Positions 1-8,412 are shown, counted from the first letter of the stretch. The stretch: DNA of 64,000 bases from Streptomyces olindensis (GCA_000696115.1 JJOH01000004.1:62001-126000), one strand, 5' to 3'. Notes: a model not told the origin generated them from the sequence alone. Made by a program: numbers and translations.

Positions 1-904
1 CGTTGCGCCAGGCCAGATAGTCGGCGGCGACCGGGTCGGAGCCGACCAGCTTGATGTCCTGCTCGATCTCTTCCCGGGTGAAGCGGTTGCGCCGGCGCTC
101 GATCTCCAGCTCGTAGTCCTGCTGCTCGGCACCGGCGCCGCGCTCGAACGCGGTGCGCAGCGTCTCCTCCTCCTGCCGGTGGCGCTCCTTGCGCATCGCC
201 TGGAGGTTGCGGATCTCCTCCCGCTTCAGCTCCAGCTCGGCCTCGCGCAGGGCCCGGTCCAGGGCCGCCTGCTGCTCCATCTCCTCCTGCCGGCGGTCGC
301 GTTCGCGGTTCCGGCGGGCCTTCTCCATCTCCTCGACGTACGCGGACATCTCCTCGGGCGTCAGCACCTCGACCGCCCCGTGCCGGGCCCGGATCCCCGA
401 CACGACCGAGGGCCGCATCTCGTGGTACGCGGTCAGCCGTGCGTCGATCCGGGCGCGCACGGCGGCGGCGTCGACGAAGGGCAGGTCGCTGCCGTCCTCG
501 GTGAGCCCGGGCACCTCGCGCAGATGGGCGAGGAGCAGCGCCTCGACGTCGGTGACGCCGTCGCGCACGACCGCGCACGGGTCGGTGACCGTGCAGTAGA
601 ACGAGGCCCGTACGGTGAAGTCGCCCGCCTCGGCCGACGGGATCCGCGTCTCCACCACGACCGGGACCTCGATGCGCCGGTCCACGACCGTGACCGAGCT
701 GGCCTCGACGACCACCGGGTCGTCGGCGCGCAGCTGCCCGTGGTCCTCGACGTACTCCTCGCCGACCCGGAAGACCCGCACGTGGTGCGCGGCGACCGTG
801 GGCAGCTCGTCGTCGCCGCGCGTCATCCGCTTGCGCCAGAGGCCGCCGCGCTTCTCCGCCCGCCCGTACTCCCGCTGCTCGACGAGCGGGTAATTCTCAG
901 CCAT
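1..904 (-). CDS. SPFH/band-7-like coiled-coil protein (3' end outside window)
   Basis: 301 residues are visible; the C-terminus lies beyond the window edge. It starts at ATG 904 with GGAGGA nine bases upstream and follows the ATPase gene by 5 bp, so the two are surely co-transcribed. Residues about 65-190 read as a beta-rich domain with the SPFH-like pattern of a strand, a T-DP-A-V segment and a G-V-x-D-V-E helix. Residues about 190-285 are a long charged coiled coil rich in E, R, K and Q, as in stomatin/flotillin proteins. There is no N-terminal membrane anchor. I infer a scaffold or membrane-platform partner of the ATPase; the family call is from fold pattern only. Confidence 0.5.
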   Translation of the reverse strand, partial: MAENYPLVEQREYGRAEKRGGLWRKRMTRGDDELPTVAAHHVRVFRVGEEYVEDHGQLRADDPVVVEASSVTVVDRRIEVPVVVETRIPSAEAGDFTVRASFYCTVTDPCAVVRDGVTDVEALLLAHLREVPGLTEDGSDLPFVDAAAVRARIDARLTAYHEMRPSVVSGIRARHGAVEVLTPEEMSAYVEEMEKARRNRERDRRQEEMEQQAALDRALREAELELKREEIRNLQAMRKERHRQEEETLRTAFERGAGAEQQDYELEIERRRNRFTREEIEQDIKLVGSDPVAADYLAWRN

Positions 905-909
905 GCCTG

Positions 910-3177
910 TCAGTCCTCCGTGCTCAGTACGGCGGTAAGGAAGGTCTCGACGAGGCCGGTGACCGCCTCGTCGGCGCGGGCGGCGACCTGCCGCAGGGCC
1001 GCGGCCAGCGGCGGACCGTCGTCCGGGGGCAGGGCCGCGCCGAGGGAGCGGCCGAACCGCCCGGCGACCCGCTCGGGCCGTTCCGTCACGGCCGGCAGCT
1101 CGCGCAGGGTGGCGTTCAGGGCCGCCAGCGCCCGGCCCCGGCGCGGCAGGTTGTCCAGGACGCCCGCCCAGAGCTCGCCGATCGTGGCGGTCTGCCGCTC
1201 GTCCCGCTCCATCAGCGACGCGCACACCAGCCGCCCGGTCCGCGCGTCACGCGCCCGCAGGACCGTCAGGGCGGCCCCGAGGACGTTGTCCTTGTGCCGC
1301 CCGGTCAGCGTCTCGCGCTGGGCCCGCAGCCGGTACGCGAGCGGCCGGAACACCGCGCCCGTGTCCTGCCCGCACTCCGCGAGCACCGCGACCAGCCCGG
1401 CCAGGGCGAACGCGGCGTCCACGGACCGGCCGCCGCTGCGGATCAGCCGCAGCAGGATGGTGACCGCGTCCGTGGGGAAGCGCACGCCGAGCGCCCCGCT
1501 GAACGCGGCCGCCGCGCTCGACCTGAGCGCCGGGTCGTAGGAGCGGGCCCAGCCGCGGGCCACGCCCAGCGCGGTGGCGGCGAGGCTCTCGTCCAGGCAC
1601 ATGCACTGCAGCACCAGCGTGGCCGTCGACTGCCCGGCCGGCCCGGCGGCACCGCCCGCCCAGGGGTGCAGGTAGTTGTCGGCGACCTCGTCGAAGGCGG
1701 GCCGGGTGAGCAGCGCGAGCCCCTGGGCGACGGACAGCTGGAGCCCCAGCCCCGGCTGCGCGGCCACGAGCTCGGTGAGCCAGTCCCGTACGCCGTTCCA
1801 GTAGGGCGTCGAGCGGCCGGCCCACAGCTCCTGGAGCGCCCACTGCCGGTACTGCGGGTGCGGGAAGACCAGCGCGGTCCGGGTGAGCGCGCCGTTCTTC
1901 CGCTCCTCCACCGCGACCAGCTCGTTGCGGGACAGCGACTGCCGCCGGTCGACGGCACGCCGGGCCGCCGCGGCCTGCTCCTCCGGGGTGACGGGCTGCG
2001 GGAAGGCCGGGGCCACCCATTCCTCCAGCCGCTCCTGGCAGGTCTCGAAGTCGCGGTAGCCGGCACCGTTGACGAAGGCCAGCGTGGTGACCTCGGCCCA
2101 CTCCTGCGGCGTACGGTCCCCCGCGAACCAGTCGCGCACGGGCTGCGCCGCGCTGCTGCCGTAGTCCTGCCAGACCTCGTCCGGCGCGGCCCCGCGGGAG
2201 ATCCGCTCGGCGGCCGCGGCGACCTCCGCGATCCGGCAGCCGCCGGGCATCAGCGACACGGCCCGCTCCACGGTGTCCCGCGCGCACCCGGCCCGCACCA
2301 GCCGCACCCGCAGCACGGCCGCGAGGTCCGGGAGCTGCCAGGGCACATGCTCCACGGACTCCACGGCACCCCCGTCGCCGGAGCGCACGGTGGTGACGAC
2401 CAGGTGGGCGTCGTGCTCCCGGACGGTGTCCCGCACCCGCCGCCAGTCGAAGTCCGCCGTCTGGGAGCTGTCCTCGCCCATCCGGTCGAGCAGGAGGTAG
2501 CCGACGCCCTTCTCGAACGCGACCTTCCCGCTCGCGAGGTCGTCGAGGCTGCGGCCGGGGGAGAGCACGACGTACTCCGATCCGTCCGCGAGGGCGTCGA
2601 CGAGCGCCACGGCCCCGGACCGCTTGCCCGTGCCGGCCGGCCCGACCAGGACCACGACCCCGTCCTGCTCCAGGGCGAGCGCCGCCCGCTCGAAGCATGC
2701 GGGCTTGACGTACGGCGCGAGGATCGCGTCCGCTTCGCCCGCGTCGAGGCGGCCCACGGCACGGCGGCGGGCGTTGTCGGAGCCGGCGGTGCCCAGGCCG
2801 AACTGGGCGCCGGAGGCGTTGAGTTCTCCGTAGAAGTACTGGTTGACGTTGTTGTGGTGGACCTGCCCGGGAGGGGTGGTGGCGGGGGCCTGCGGGTCCG
2901 CCGCCGTCTCCGGCGCGTCCTGCGGGGCTTCGGGCTCGCTCGTGCCCTGCGGTTCCGGCTTCGAGTTCGGGTTCGGTTCCGCCGCCGGTTTGGGTTCCGT
3001 CTCCGGTTTGGGTTCCGGTTCCGGTTCCGGCGCCGGTTTCGGTTCTGTCTCCGGTTCCGCCGCCGGGTGCGTTCGGGCTTCGGCCGGGGGGTCCGGCGCG
3101 TCCTTTGAGGGGAGCGCCTCCGGTTCGTTCCGGGGCGCGGCGCGCTGCTCGCTGTGTTCCTCGTGTTCCTCGTTCAT
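910..3177 (-). CDS. P-loop ATPase with Pro/Glu-rich N-terminus and amyloid-like motif
   Basis: 755 residues. Residues 1-105 are low-complexity Pro-Glu-Lys repeats. Residues 110-128 form a short motif (G-E-L-N-A-S-G-A-Q-F-G-L) that reappears at the C-terminus of the upstream cyclase-like protein. A P-loop NTPase core follows: Walker A GPAGTGKR at 179-186 and a Walker B-like hydrophobic strand ending LLLD at about 228-231. The remaining 500 residues are helical and without recognised motifs, as in STAND or AAA-type conflict ATPases. The start ATG at 3177 has only AAGG directly against it, so translation may be coupled to the cyclase gene 18 bp upstream. Inferred role: NTP-driven signal hub. The exact family is not identified. 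Confidence 0.7.
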   Translation of the reverse strand: MNEEHEEHSEQRAAPRNEPEALPSKDAPDPPAEARTHPAAEPETEPKPAPEPEPEPKPETEPKPAAEPNPNSKPEPQGTSEPEAPQDAPETAADPQAPATTPPGQVHHNNVNQYFYGELNASGAQFGLGTAGSDNARRRAVGRLDAGEADAILAPYVKPACFERAALALEQDGVVVLVGPAGTGKRSGAVALVDALADGSEYVVLSPGRSLDDLASGKVAFEKGVGYLLLDRMGEDSSQTADFDWRRVRDTVREHDAHLVVTTVRSGDGGAVESVEHVPWQLPDLAAVLRVRLVRAGCARDTVERAVSLMPGGCRIAEVAAAAERISRGAAPDEVWQDYGSSAAQPVRDWFAGDRTPQEWAEVTTLAFVNGAGYRDFETCQERLEEWVAPAFPQPVTPEEQAAAARRAVDRRQSLSRNELVAVEERKNGALTRTALVFPHPQYRQWALQELWAGRSTPYWNGVRDWLTELVAAQPGLGLQLSVAQGLALLTRPAFDEVADNYLHPWAGGAAGPAGQSTATLVLQCMCLDESLAATALGVARGWARSYDPALRSSAAAAFSGALGVRFPTDAVTILLRLIRSGGRSVDAAFALAGLVAVLAECGQDTGAVFRPLAYRLRAQRETLTGRHKDNVLGAALTVLRARDARTGRLVCASLMERDERQTATIGELWAGVLDNLPRRGRALAALNATLRELPAVTERPERVAGRFGRSLGAALPPDDGPPLAAALRQVAARADEAVTGLVETFLTAVLSTED

Positions 3178-3195
3178 CCTTGGCCGTCACTCAGG

Positions 3196-3966
3196 TCACT
3201 TGGAGATCCCGAAGACGGCACCCTGGGCATGAACGGTTCCGTTGATGACCTGAACTACCGTGTCTCCAGGCGCAGTTGGGGCACTCGGGGGGCGCGTGTC
3301 GGAGACTGTCGCGCCCCCTGCGCTTCCTGACGCGCCGGGCTGGTCGTCCCCGTGGCCGTGCCCCGCGGCACCCCCGAGGTCCAGGGCCTGCACGTCGTAT
3401 CCGGGCACCCGGACCCATGCCCGCCCCTTGTACTCCTTCTCCGCGATACGCACCTCGCGGAACTCCTGCGGCCGGATCGTCGTGTACGCCTCGCCGATCA
3501 CGTCGTTGAAGACGGTCGCGGAGACCGCGAGCGCCAGGTGCGCCTCCGGCGCCGAGGCCAGCGCGGCCTTCAGCACCCTGCTGTCCAGCAGCCGGCCGAT
3601 CTCGACCGGGGCACGGCCCTCGAAGCCGTTCGCCGCGGGCGAGGCGGTGCCGAAGTGCACGGCCGCCCGCAGCCGCAGCCAGGCCTCGTCGCGCCGGTTG
3701 CGGTTGAACGTACGCAGACCGGCCTCCAGGTGACGCATGAAGGGGTCGACGAGACAGGGCTCGGACGCCCCCTGAGGCAGCACCGCGAACACCGAGTCCC
3801 CGCCGACCTGCGTCACCCACTGCTCCCAGTCGAGCCCGGCCTCGGTGGCCGCCTCCCGCAGCAGCCGCCGGATCGCCTCCTGCCACTCGCGCTGCGTCAC
3901 CACGTCGACGCCGCCGTATCCCTTCGCGTCGACCGCCAGCAGCAGTCTGCGACCGAACGTTCCCAT
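3196..3966 (-). CDS. Class III nucleotide cyclase-homology protein (PycC-like)
   Basis: 256 residues, start ATG 3966 with GGGGAG eight bases upstream. The fold pattern is that of class III cyclases: beta1 LLLAVDAKGY with metal-ligand Asp13, the hairpin QVGGDSVFAV with the second Asp57, the strand LRLRAAVHFG near 97-106, and G-x-x-G...RLLD with Arg125. The Asn expected four residues before that Arg is Val121, so catalysis is not certain. Residues 165-232 are a Gly/Ser/Pro linker, and residues 236-254 carry the motif shared with the ATPase gene downstream. It heads the minus-strand operon and is divergent from a PycTM-like gene, which suggests a Pycsar-type pyrimidine cyclase role (inference). 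Confidence 0.72.
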   Translation of the reverse strand: MGTFGRRLLLAVDAKGYGGVDVVTQREWQEAIRRLLREAATEAGLDWEQWVTQVGGDSVFAVLPQGASEPCLVDPFMRHLEAGLRTFNRNRRDEAWLRLRAAVHFGTASPAANGFEGRAPVEIGRLLDSRVLKAALASAPEAHLALAVSATVFNDVIGEAYTTIRPQEFREVRIAEKEYKGRAWVRVPGYDVQALDLGGAAGHGHGDDQPGASGSAGGATVSDTRPPSAPTAPGDTVVQVINGTVHAQGAVFGISK

Positions 3967-4036
3967 GCCTGAACTCCCCGCTCACTGAAGTGGAGCCGCA
4001 CCCCGGGATCTGGGCCGGGGGCGCACTCCGGCAGAC

Positions 4037-4071
4037 ACCGGCGTCCGCTCCCCCCAGAGGCGGACGCCGGT
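4037..4071. repeat. 12-bp perfect inverted repeat between divergent cyclase and PycTM genes
   Basis: Arms ACCGGCGTCCGC (4037-4048) and its complement (4060-4071) enclose an 11-nt C-rich loop, 71 bp upstream of the cyclase start. It lies in the 384-bp intergenic region (3967-4350) that must hold both divergent promoters, so it may be an operator or an RNA hairpin. No T-tract follows, so a terminator is less likely. Confidence 0.55.
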
Positions 4072-4305
4072 AGGCCAGTCCTACACGCGCCGTCCGCCGC
4101 GAACCCCGTCGAAATACGGGATGCGGAAAGGTGCGGAAACATACAGCGGTCGCCCCAAGTTACGGACGAGTTCGGGTCGTTGGCGCGGACGGTGGCCGGT
4201 CACCGTCCCGAATCCCGGAGAAATCCCGGGTTCCGTGGCCGGTTTCAGGGCGTACTGGAGGCGCCGCACAGCCCAGCGGCCACAGACCGAACAGCCCACC
4301 GGCAC

Positions 4306-4347
4306 AAGAAGGACCAAGAAGGACCCAAGAAGGACCCAAGAAGGAGC
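4306..4347 (+). repeat. Four tandem 10-11 bp AAGAAGGACC(C) repeats ahead of PycTM-like gene
   Basis: Units at 4306-4315, 4316-4326, 4327-4337 and 4338-4347. Every unit contains AAGGA, and the last one (AAGGAG at 4341) is the ribosome binding site of the gene starting at 4351. The repeat thus multiplies the Shine-Dalgarno-like sequence in the leader. Confidence 0.8.
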
Positions 4348-4350
4348 AGC

Positions 4351-4875
4351 ATGCCGTCGTCCACCGGTGCCCGCCCCGACAGCCGTCCCGCGCAGTTCAT
4401 GTTCACCGCCCTGCAGACCACCCACCAGCACGCCGACACCAAGGCCGGGATCCTCGCGGCGGCCCAGGCCGCGCTGGTCGGCACGGCCGGGTACTGGAGC
4501 GCCCCGGCCCTGCGCGCCGCGGCTGCGGGCGGCCCGGTGGGTCTCCTCGCGGGCCTGCTGCTCGCCCTGTTCCTCTGCGCCATGTTCGGCGGTGCCGGCT
4601 TCCTCGCCGCCACCCTGCGCCCCCGGGTGCTGCGCCCCGCAGGCGCCAACCGCTACAGCTTCGTCCACCTCGCCTCGGGCCCGGACATCCTGCCCGCCCG
4701 GAACGCGGTGGACGCCGACCCGGACAAGGAGCGCGGGGAACTGTCCCAGACCATCCGGTTCCTGTCCCAGGTGGCGGTGCGCAAGTACCGGTGTGTGACG
4801 GCGGCGGTGCTGTGCACGACGGTGATGGGGGTCAGCGCCGGGCTGCTCGTGGTGCTGCGGCCGGTGCTGCACTGA
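4351..4875 (+). CDS. PycTM-like (DUF5706) membrane effector
   Basis: 174 residues; start ATG 4351 chosen because AAGGAG lies 4 bp upstream, although the frame stays open back to 4180. The layout fits the Pycsar transmembrane effector family: the N-terminal helix motif HADTKAGIL (27-34), a long hydrophobic hairpin at about 62-88, the loop NRYSFVHLASG (100-110), an acidic stretch, then a helix with RKY (144-146) leading into a last membrane segment (148-168). In known Pycsar systems such proteins open the membrane after a pyrimidine cyclase makes cCMP or cUMP. A cyclase-homology gene lies divergently 384 bp away. Family call is good; the defence role is inferred. Confidence 0.75.
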   Translation: MPSSTGARPDSRPAQFMFTALQTTHQHADTKAGILAAAQAALVGTAGYWSAPALRAAAAGGPVGLLAGLLLALFLCAMFGGAGFLAATLRPRVLRPAGANRYSFVHLASGPDILPARNAVDADPDKERGELSQTIRFLSQVAVRKYRCVTAAVLCTTVMGVSAGLLVVLRPVLH

Positions 4876-4896
4876 GCGTCGCTCTCCGACTGACGG

Positions 4897-5676
4897 TCAC
4901 TCTTCGGGCGACAGGTCGCCGATCTCCCTGAGCCGGTCCAGGTCGCGTATGACGGTGGAGCCGTACCCGGTCTCCAGCAGGCCGTCCCGGCGCAGGTCGC
5001 GCAGTCCCTTGTGGACGGTCGTCTCGGCCGCTCCGGTGAGCGCGGCCAGCTCGGGCTGGGTCAGCCGGCAGCCGAGCACCATGCCGCCCTCGACCGGACG
5101 GCCGTACCGGGTGGCGAGTTCCACCAGGAGCCGGGCCAGCCGCACCTTCGCCGGATAGCCCTTGAAGTCCAGACGCCTGCGGTTGGCCCAGCGCAGCCGG
5201 TCCGCGAGGATCCCGGTCAGGGCGAGATGCACCTCCGGGCGCCGGGCCAGCAGCGCGTGCAGGGCGCCCGCTTGCACCACCCGGGCGGTCAGCGGGCCGC
5301 ACGCCGTCACCGTGGCCGACCGCGGGGACCCGTCCAGCGCGGCCATCTCACCGACGCTGTCACCGCCGACCCGGACCGCGAGCAGCGACTCCTCGCCGTT
5401 CTCCACCCGGGCCGTCACCTTGGCGAAGCCGGACAGCAGCACCAGGACGTGTCGGTCCCGGGCGCCCTCGCTGAGCAGGACCTTCCCGGCCTGGAACCGT
5501 GTCGGCACGCCCAGGTCGAGCAACTCGGCCCGGGCCTCCGGCGGCACCGCCCCCAGCAGACTGCGCTCGGGCCACTCCACGGAGCTGTACGGCATGGCAG
5601 GTTCCCCCGGCCGGTCGGCGAACCACGAGTCAACTGAATCCTGCCCGCTGACCGGGACCGGGGGAGGGGTACTCAC
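4897..5676 (-). CDS. Crp/Fnr-family transcriptional regulator
   Basis: 259 residues from GTG 5676; an internal ATG at 5595 (residue 28) has GGGGGAA upstream and may be the real start, since residues 1-27 are disordered. The cyclic-nucleotide-binding beta-roll spans about 45-160 and keeps the phosphate-binding cassette GE...RSA (Glu110, Arg119, Ser120). A winged HTH of Crp type follows (LTQPELAALTGAAETTVHKGL, about 207-227). It converges on the PycTM-like gene with a 21-bp gap. Because the residues that contact cNMP are intact, it could sense a nucleotide made by the neighbouring cyclase, but general Crp/Fnr proteins are also common in Streptomyces. Confidence 0.88.
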   Translation of the reverse strand: MSTPPPVPVSGQDSVDSWFADRPGEPAMPYSSVEWPERSLLGAVPPEARAELLDLGVPTRFQAGKVLLSEGARDRHVLVLLSGFAKVTARVENGEESLLAVRVGGDSVGEMAALDGSPRSATVTACGPLTARVVQAGALHALLARRPEVHLALTGILADRLRWANRRRLDFKGYPAKVRLARLLVELATRYGRPVEGGMVLGCRLTQPELAALTGAAETTVHKGLRDLRRDGLLETGYGSTVIRDLDRLREIGDLSPEE

Positions 5677-5708
5677 GGGTATGGGAGCCGGGCTGGGTGG
5701 CCAGGTGG

Positions 5709-6626
5709 TCAGTCCTGGCGGACGATGTTCCTGCCCGGGCCGCCGGAGAGGGTGTCCGTGCCCCGGCCGCCGTACAGTTCGTCGTTCCCGCTGTTCCCGT
5801 ACATCGTGTCGTCGCCGTCCTCCCCGTGGAGGATGTCGTGGCCCTTCCCGCCGTAGAGGAAGTCGTCGCCGGCCCCGCCACGGATCAGGTCGTCGCCGTC
5901 GCCGCCGGACAGGTGCTGCCGGTCGGCCTCACCGAGGAGCGTGTCGTCGCCCACGCCGCCGTCGGCGTGGCTGTCGTGGCCCGAGGAGTGGATCGTGTCG
6001 TCGCCGTCGCCGCCCTGCGCGATGGATCCTGCGCCGCCGCGGAGGGTGTCGTCGCCGGCGTCCCCCCGTACCACGGTGACCTCGCCGACCGTGAGGCCGT
6101 CGTTCCCGGCGCCACCGGAGACGCCGTTGCCGCTGACGTCGCCGGTCTCGGTGTACGTGTCCCGGCCGGCGCCGAGGTCGAGGGAGGCGAAGTAGTACGC
6201 CTGGTCGGTGGCGTTGGCGTAGGAGACGGCGTCGTCGCCGTCGCCGAGGGACATCCGCAGGGTGGGGTACGGATCCTGGCTGTCCAGGGTGCCGACCGTG
6301 CAGGCGACCTTGGTCCGGTCCGTGTCACTGGGGTACGTGCAGTCGGTGCCCGCGTCGACCGGGACGGCGTCGTCGATCAGGTAGGTGATCCGCTCGGAGT
6401 CGTCGGTGATCGTCGCGGTGACGGTCACGTCGTTGGTCTGCCCGGCGGCGGCGCTGTAGACGATCGCCCGCCCGTCGGACGCGGCGGAGGCGGCGGGTGT
6501 CGCCGCAGCGGCGGTGCCGCCGAGGAGGAGCGGGGCGGCCATGCCCGCGCCGATCAGCAGCGTCAGCGCCGACGAGACACGTGACGAAACACGTAAGGAG
6601 CGGCGGCCGGCCTGGGAAGAGGACAT
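5709..6626 (-). CDS. Secreted RTX (haemolysin-type Ca2+-binding repeat) protein
   Basis: 305 residues, start ATG 6626 with GGAGG upstream. An N-terminal signal peptide with a basic region and hydrophobic core ends in an Ala-rich cleavage region near residue 43. From about residue 165 the protein is built of nonapeptide repeats GGxGxDxLx (GGAGNDGL, GDAGDDTL, GGDGDDLI, GGAGDDFL, GGKGHDIL, GEDGDDTM, GNSGNDEL, GGRGTDTL), which form a calcium-loaded beta-roll. No enzymatic domain is visible. Exported outside the cell; function unknown. The AT-richer 147 bp upstream (6627-6773) presumably holds its promoter. Confidence 0.88.
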   Translation of the reverse strand: MSSSQAGRRSLRVSSRVSSALTLLIGAGMAAPLLLGGTAAAATPAASAASDGRAIVYSAAAGQTNDVTVTATITDDSERITYLIDDAVPVDAGTDCTYPSDTDRTKVACTVGTLDSQDPYPTLRMSLGDGDDAVSYANATDQAYYFASLDLGAGRDTYTETGDVSGNGVSGGAGNDGLTVGEVTVVRGDAGDDTLRGGAGSIAQGGDGDDTIHSSGHDSHADGGVGDDTLLGEADRQHLSGGDGDDLIRGGAGDDFLYGGKGHDILHGEDGDDTMYGNSGNDELYGGRGTDTLSGGPGRNIVRQD

Positions 6627-6773
6627 TGCAAAACCTCCGTGAGAGGAAATGGTTCTTGCAATGTGGTGTGACCGCCGGGAATTGGGTTTGGTTGTGTGAC
6701 GATATCCCCGAAAGTCAACAGCCCATTCCCCGTCAACCCCGATTAACCGTCAATTCACGTGCTGGACCGGCGA

Positions 6774-7688
6774 TTACGGTGAATCCGCGTCGTGGTCGTC
6801 CAGGACCTCCTCGATGACCCGGCGGTGGACGGCCGCCTGCTCGGCGTCCGTGTCGATGTCCTGCGCCAGGCAGATCAGGCCCTTCCACAGGGCCCACCCG
6901 CGTGCCCGCGCCCAGGCCGCGCGGTCCTGGCCCACGGCACGGCGGAACGCCTCGCGGCTGTCGCCGGTGAACATCGTCCAGGCGATCACCAGGTCGCAGG
7001 CCGGATCACCGACGCCGGAGGTGCCGAAGTCGATGACGGCGGCCAGTTCGCCGTCCCTGACCAGCAGGTTGTTGGCGGCGATGTCGCCGTGGAACCAGAC
7101 CGGCCGCCCCCGCCAGGTCGCCCGCACCGCCGCGTCCCACACCGCGGCGGCCCGGTCGGTGTCGATGCGTCCGGTGAGTGCCGCCAGGGCGCGGCGCGTC
7201 TCCTCGTCGTAATGGGCCGGGGGTGTGCCCCGGTAGAAGCTGTGCGCCCCGGCGAGCGGCCCGCCGGTGGGGTCGACGGCCCACAGGGCGAGGAGGAACT
7301 CGGCGACCGACTCGGCGAACCGCGGCAGGTCGGCGATGCGTTCGGGGCGGGCCACGTCACCGTCCAGCCAGCCGCGGACCGACCAGTCGTAGGGATAGCC
7401 CTCACCCGGCCGGCCCTGCGCCAGGACCGGCGGAACGGGGACCGGCAGCGACGGCGCGAGCACCGGCAGCCAGCGGTTTTCCTTGGCGACGGCGGGGACG
7501 TAGTGCTCGGCGGTGGGCAGCCGCACGGTCATCGTGTCGCCGAGCCGGTACGTCCGGTTGTCCCAGCCGTCGACCTCGACCGGCCGCACGCTCAGCCGGC
7601 TCCACTGCGGGAACTGCGCGGCGATCAGCCGCCTCACCAACGCCGCGTCGATACCCGCCCGGCCGTCGGCGGGGAACCTGCTCGTCAT
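6774..7688 (-). CDS. Aminoglycoside phosphotransferase (APH) family kinase
   Basis: 304 residues from ATG 7688; a TTG at 7724 in the same frame is possible but adds a non-conserved tail. The catalytic loop WFHGDIAANNLLV (HGD at 200-202) and the metal-binding IDFGTSGVGDP (219-229) are intact, so it should be an active ATP-dependent kinase. Close relatives in actinomycetes act on aminoglycosides, macrolides or small hydroxylated metabolites; the substrate cannot be told from sequence. No strong ribosome binding site is seen before the ATG. It stands alone between the RTX gene and a DHFR-fold gene on the same strand. Confidence 0.87.
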   Translation of the reverse strand: MTSRFPADGRAGIDAALVRRLIAAQFPQWSRLSVRPVEVDGWDNRTYRLGDTMTVRLPTAEHYVPAVAKENRWLPVLAPSLPVPVPPVLAQGRPGEGYPYDWSVRGWLDGDVARPERIADLPRFAESVAEFLLALWAVDPTGGPLAGAHSFYRGTPPAHYDEETRRALAALTGRIDTDRAAAVWDAAVRATWRGRPVWFHGDIAANNLLVRDGELAAVIDFGTSGVGDPACDLVIAWTMFTGDSREAFRRAVGQDRAAWARARGWALWKGLICLAQDIDTDAEQAAVHRRVIEEVLDDHDADSP

Positions 7689-7803
7689 ACCGGAATGGTG
7701 TCCACCACCCTCCGGCCCGGGCAACGGAATTTCCCGCGCACCGAAAGGACTTGTCCCGCCCGGCGTCGTGCCAGGGAGTTCGTCGACCGTGCGCCCCCGC
7801 TGC

Positions 7804-8412
7804 TCAGGGCAGCACGCGGTAACGCACGTGGGTGACCTGACTCGCCGACCGCGACGTCACCTGCTCCAGATTCAGCGGCGGTACGTCCTCGAACAGCCGC
7901 GTGCCGGCGCCGAGCGTGAACGGCACGATGTGCAGCCGCAGCTCGTCGACCAGACCGGCGGCGAGGTACTGGTTGATGGTGGTCGTGCCGCCGAGGACCA
8001 GGACGTCGCCGTCACCGGCCGCCGCACGCGCCCGGTCCAGCGCCGACGCGATCCCGTCGGTGACGAAGTGGTACGTCGTGCCGCCCCGCATCGGCTGTGG
8101 CTCACGCGGGTGGTGGGTCAGCACGAACACCGGCGCGTGGAACGGCGGATCGTCACCCCACCAGCCGTTCCACCGCCGGTCCCACGCACCCCGCACGGGG
8201 CCGAACATGTTCCGCCCCATGACGAACGCCCCGGCGGCGGTCATCGCCTCGACCTCGGCCCGGTTCTCGTCGGGAGTCTCGAACATCCAGGCGTGCAGCC
8301 TGTCCCCGGAGCCGTCACCGCCGTCGTCACCGAACGGCCGTTCCTCGCTCTGGTCGACCCCCGCCGCATACCCGTCGACCGAGACGGTGATGTCACAGAT
8401 GACCCTGCCCAT
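7804..8412 (-). CDS. Dihydrofolate reductase-fold (RibD C-terminal/YwjB-like) protein
   Basis: 202 residues, start ATG 8412 with GGAGGAGAG upstream. It begins with the typical MGRVICDITVSVDGYAAG strand and contains the NADPH-binding segment VLVLGGTTTINQYLAAGLVDEL followed by G-A-G-T-R-L-F, both hallmarks of the RibD_C/YyaP family. It is probably a soluble NADPH-dependent reductase of unknown substrate, not the housekeeping folate enzyme. It lies 114 bp downstream of the MFS gene on the same strand and may be co-expressed. Confidence 0.85.
   Translation of the reverse strand: MGRVICDITVSVDGYAAGVDQSEERPFGDDGGDGSGDRLHAWMFETPDENRAEVEAMTAAGAFVMGRNMFGPVRGAWDRRWNGWWGDDPPFHAPVFVLTHHPREPQPMRGGTTYHFVTDGIASALDRARAAAGDGDVLVLGGTTTINQYLAAGLVDELRLHIVPFTLGAGTRLFEDVPPLNLEQVTSRSASQVTHVRYRVLP

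Noticed and set aside
1294..3108. Long plus-strand open frame opposite the ATPase gene
   Set aside because: Antisense frame of a high-GC gene; composition is biased as expected for a shadow, and the minus-strand frame has a P-loop and operon context.
7804..8412. Housekeeping dihydrofolate reductase
   Set aside because: Sequence follows the RibD_C/YwjB group, not the folA active-site pattern.
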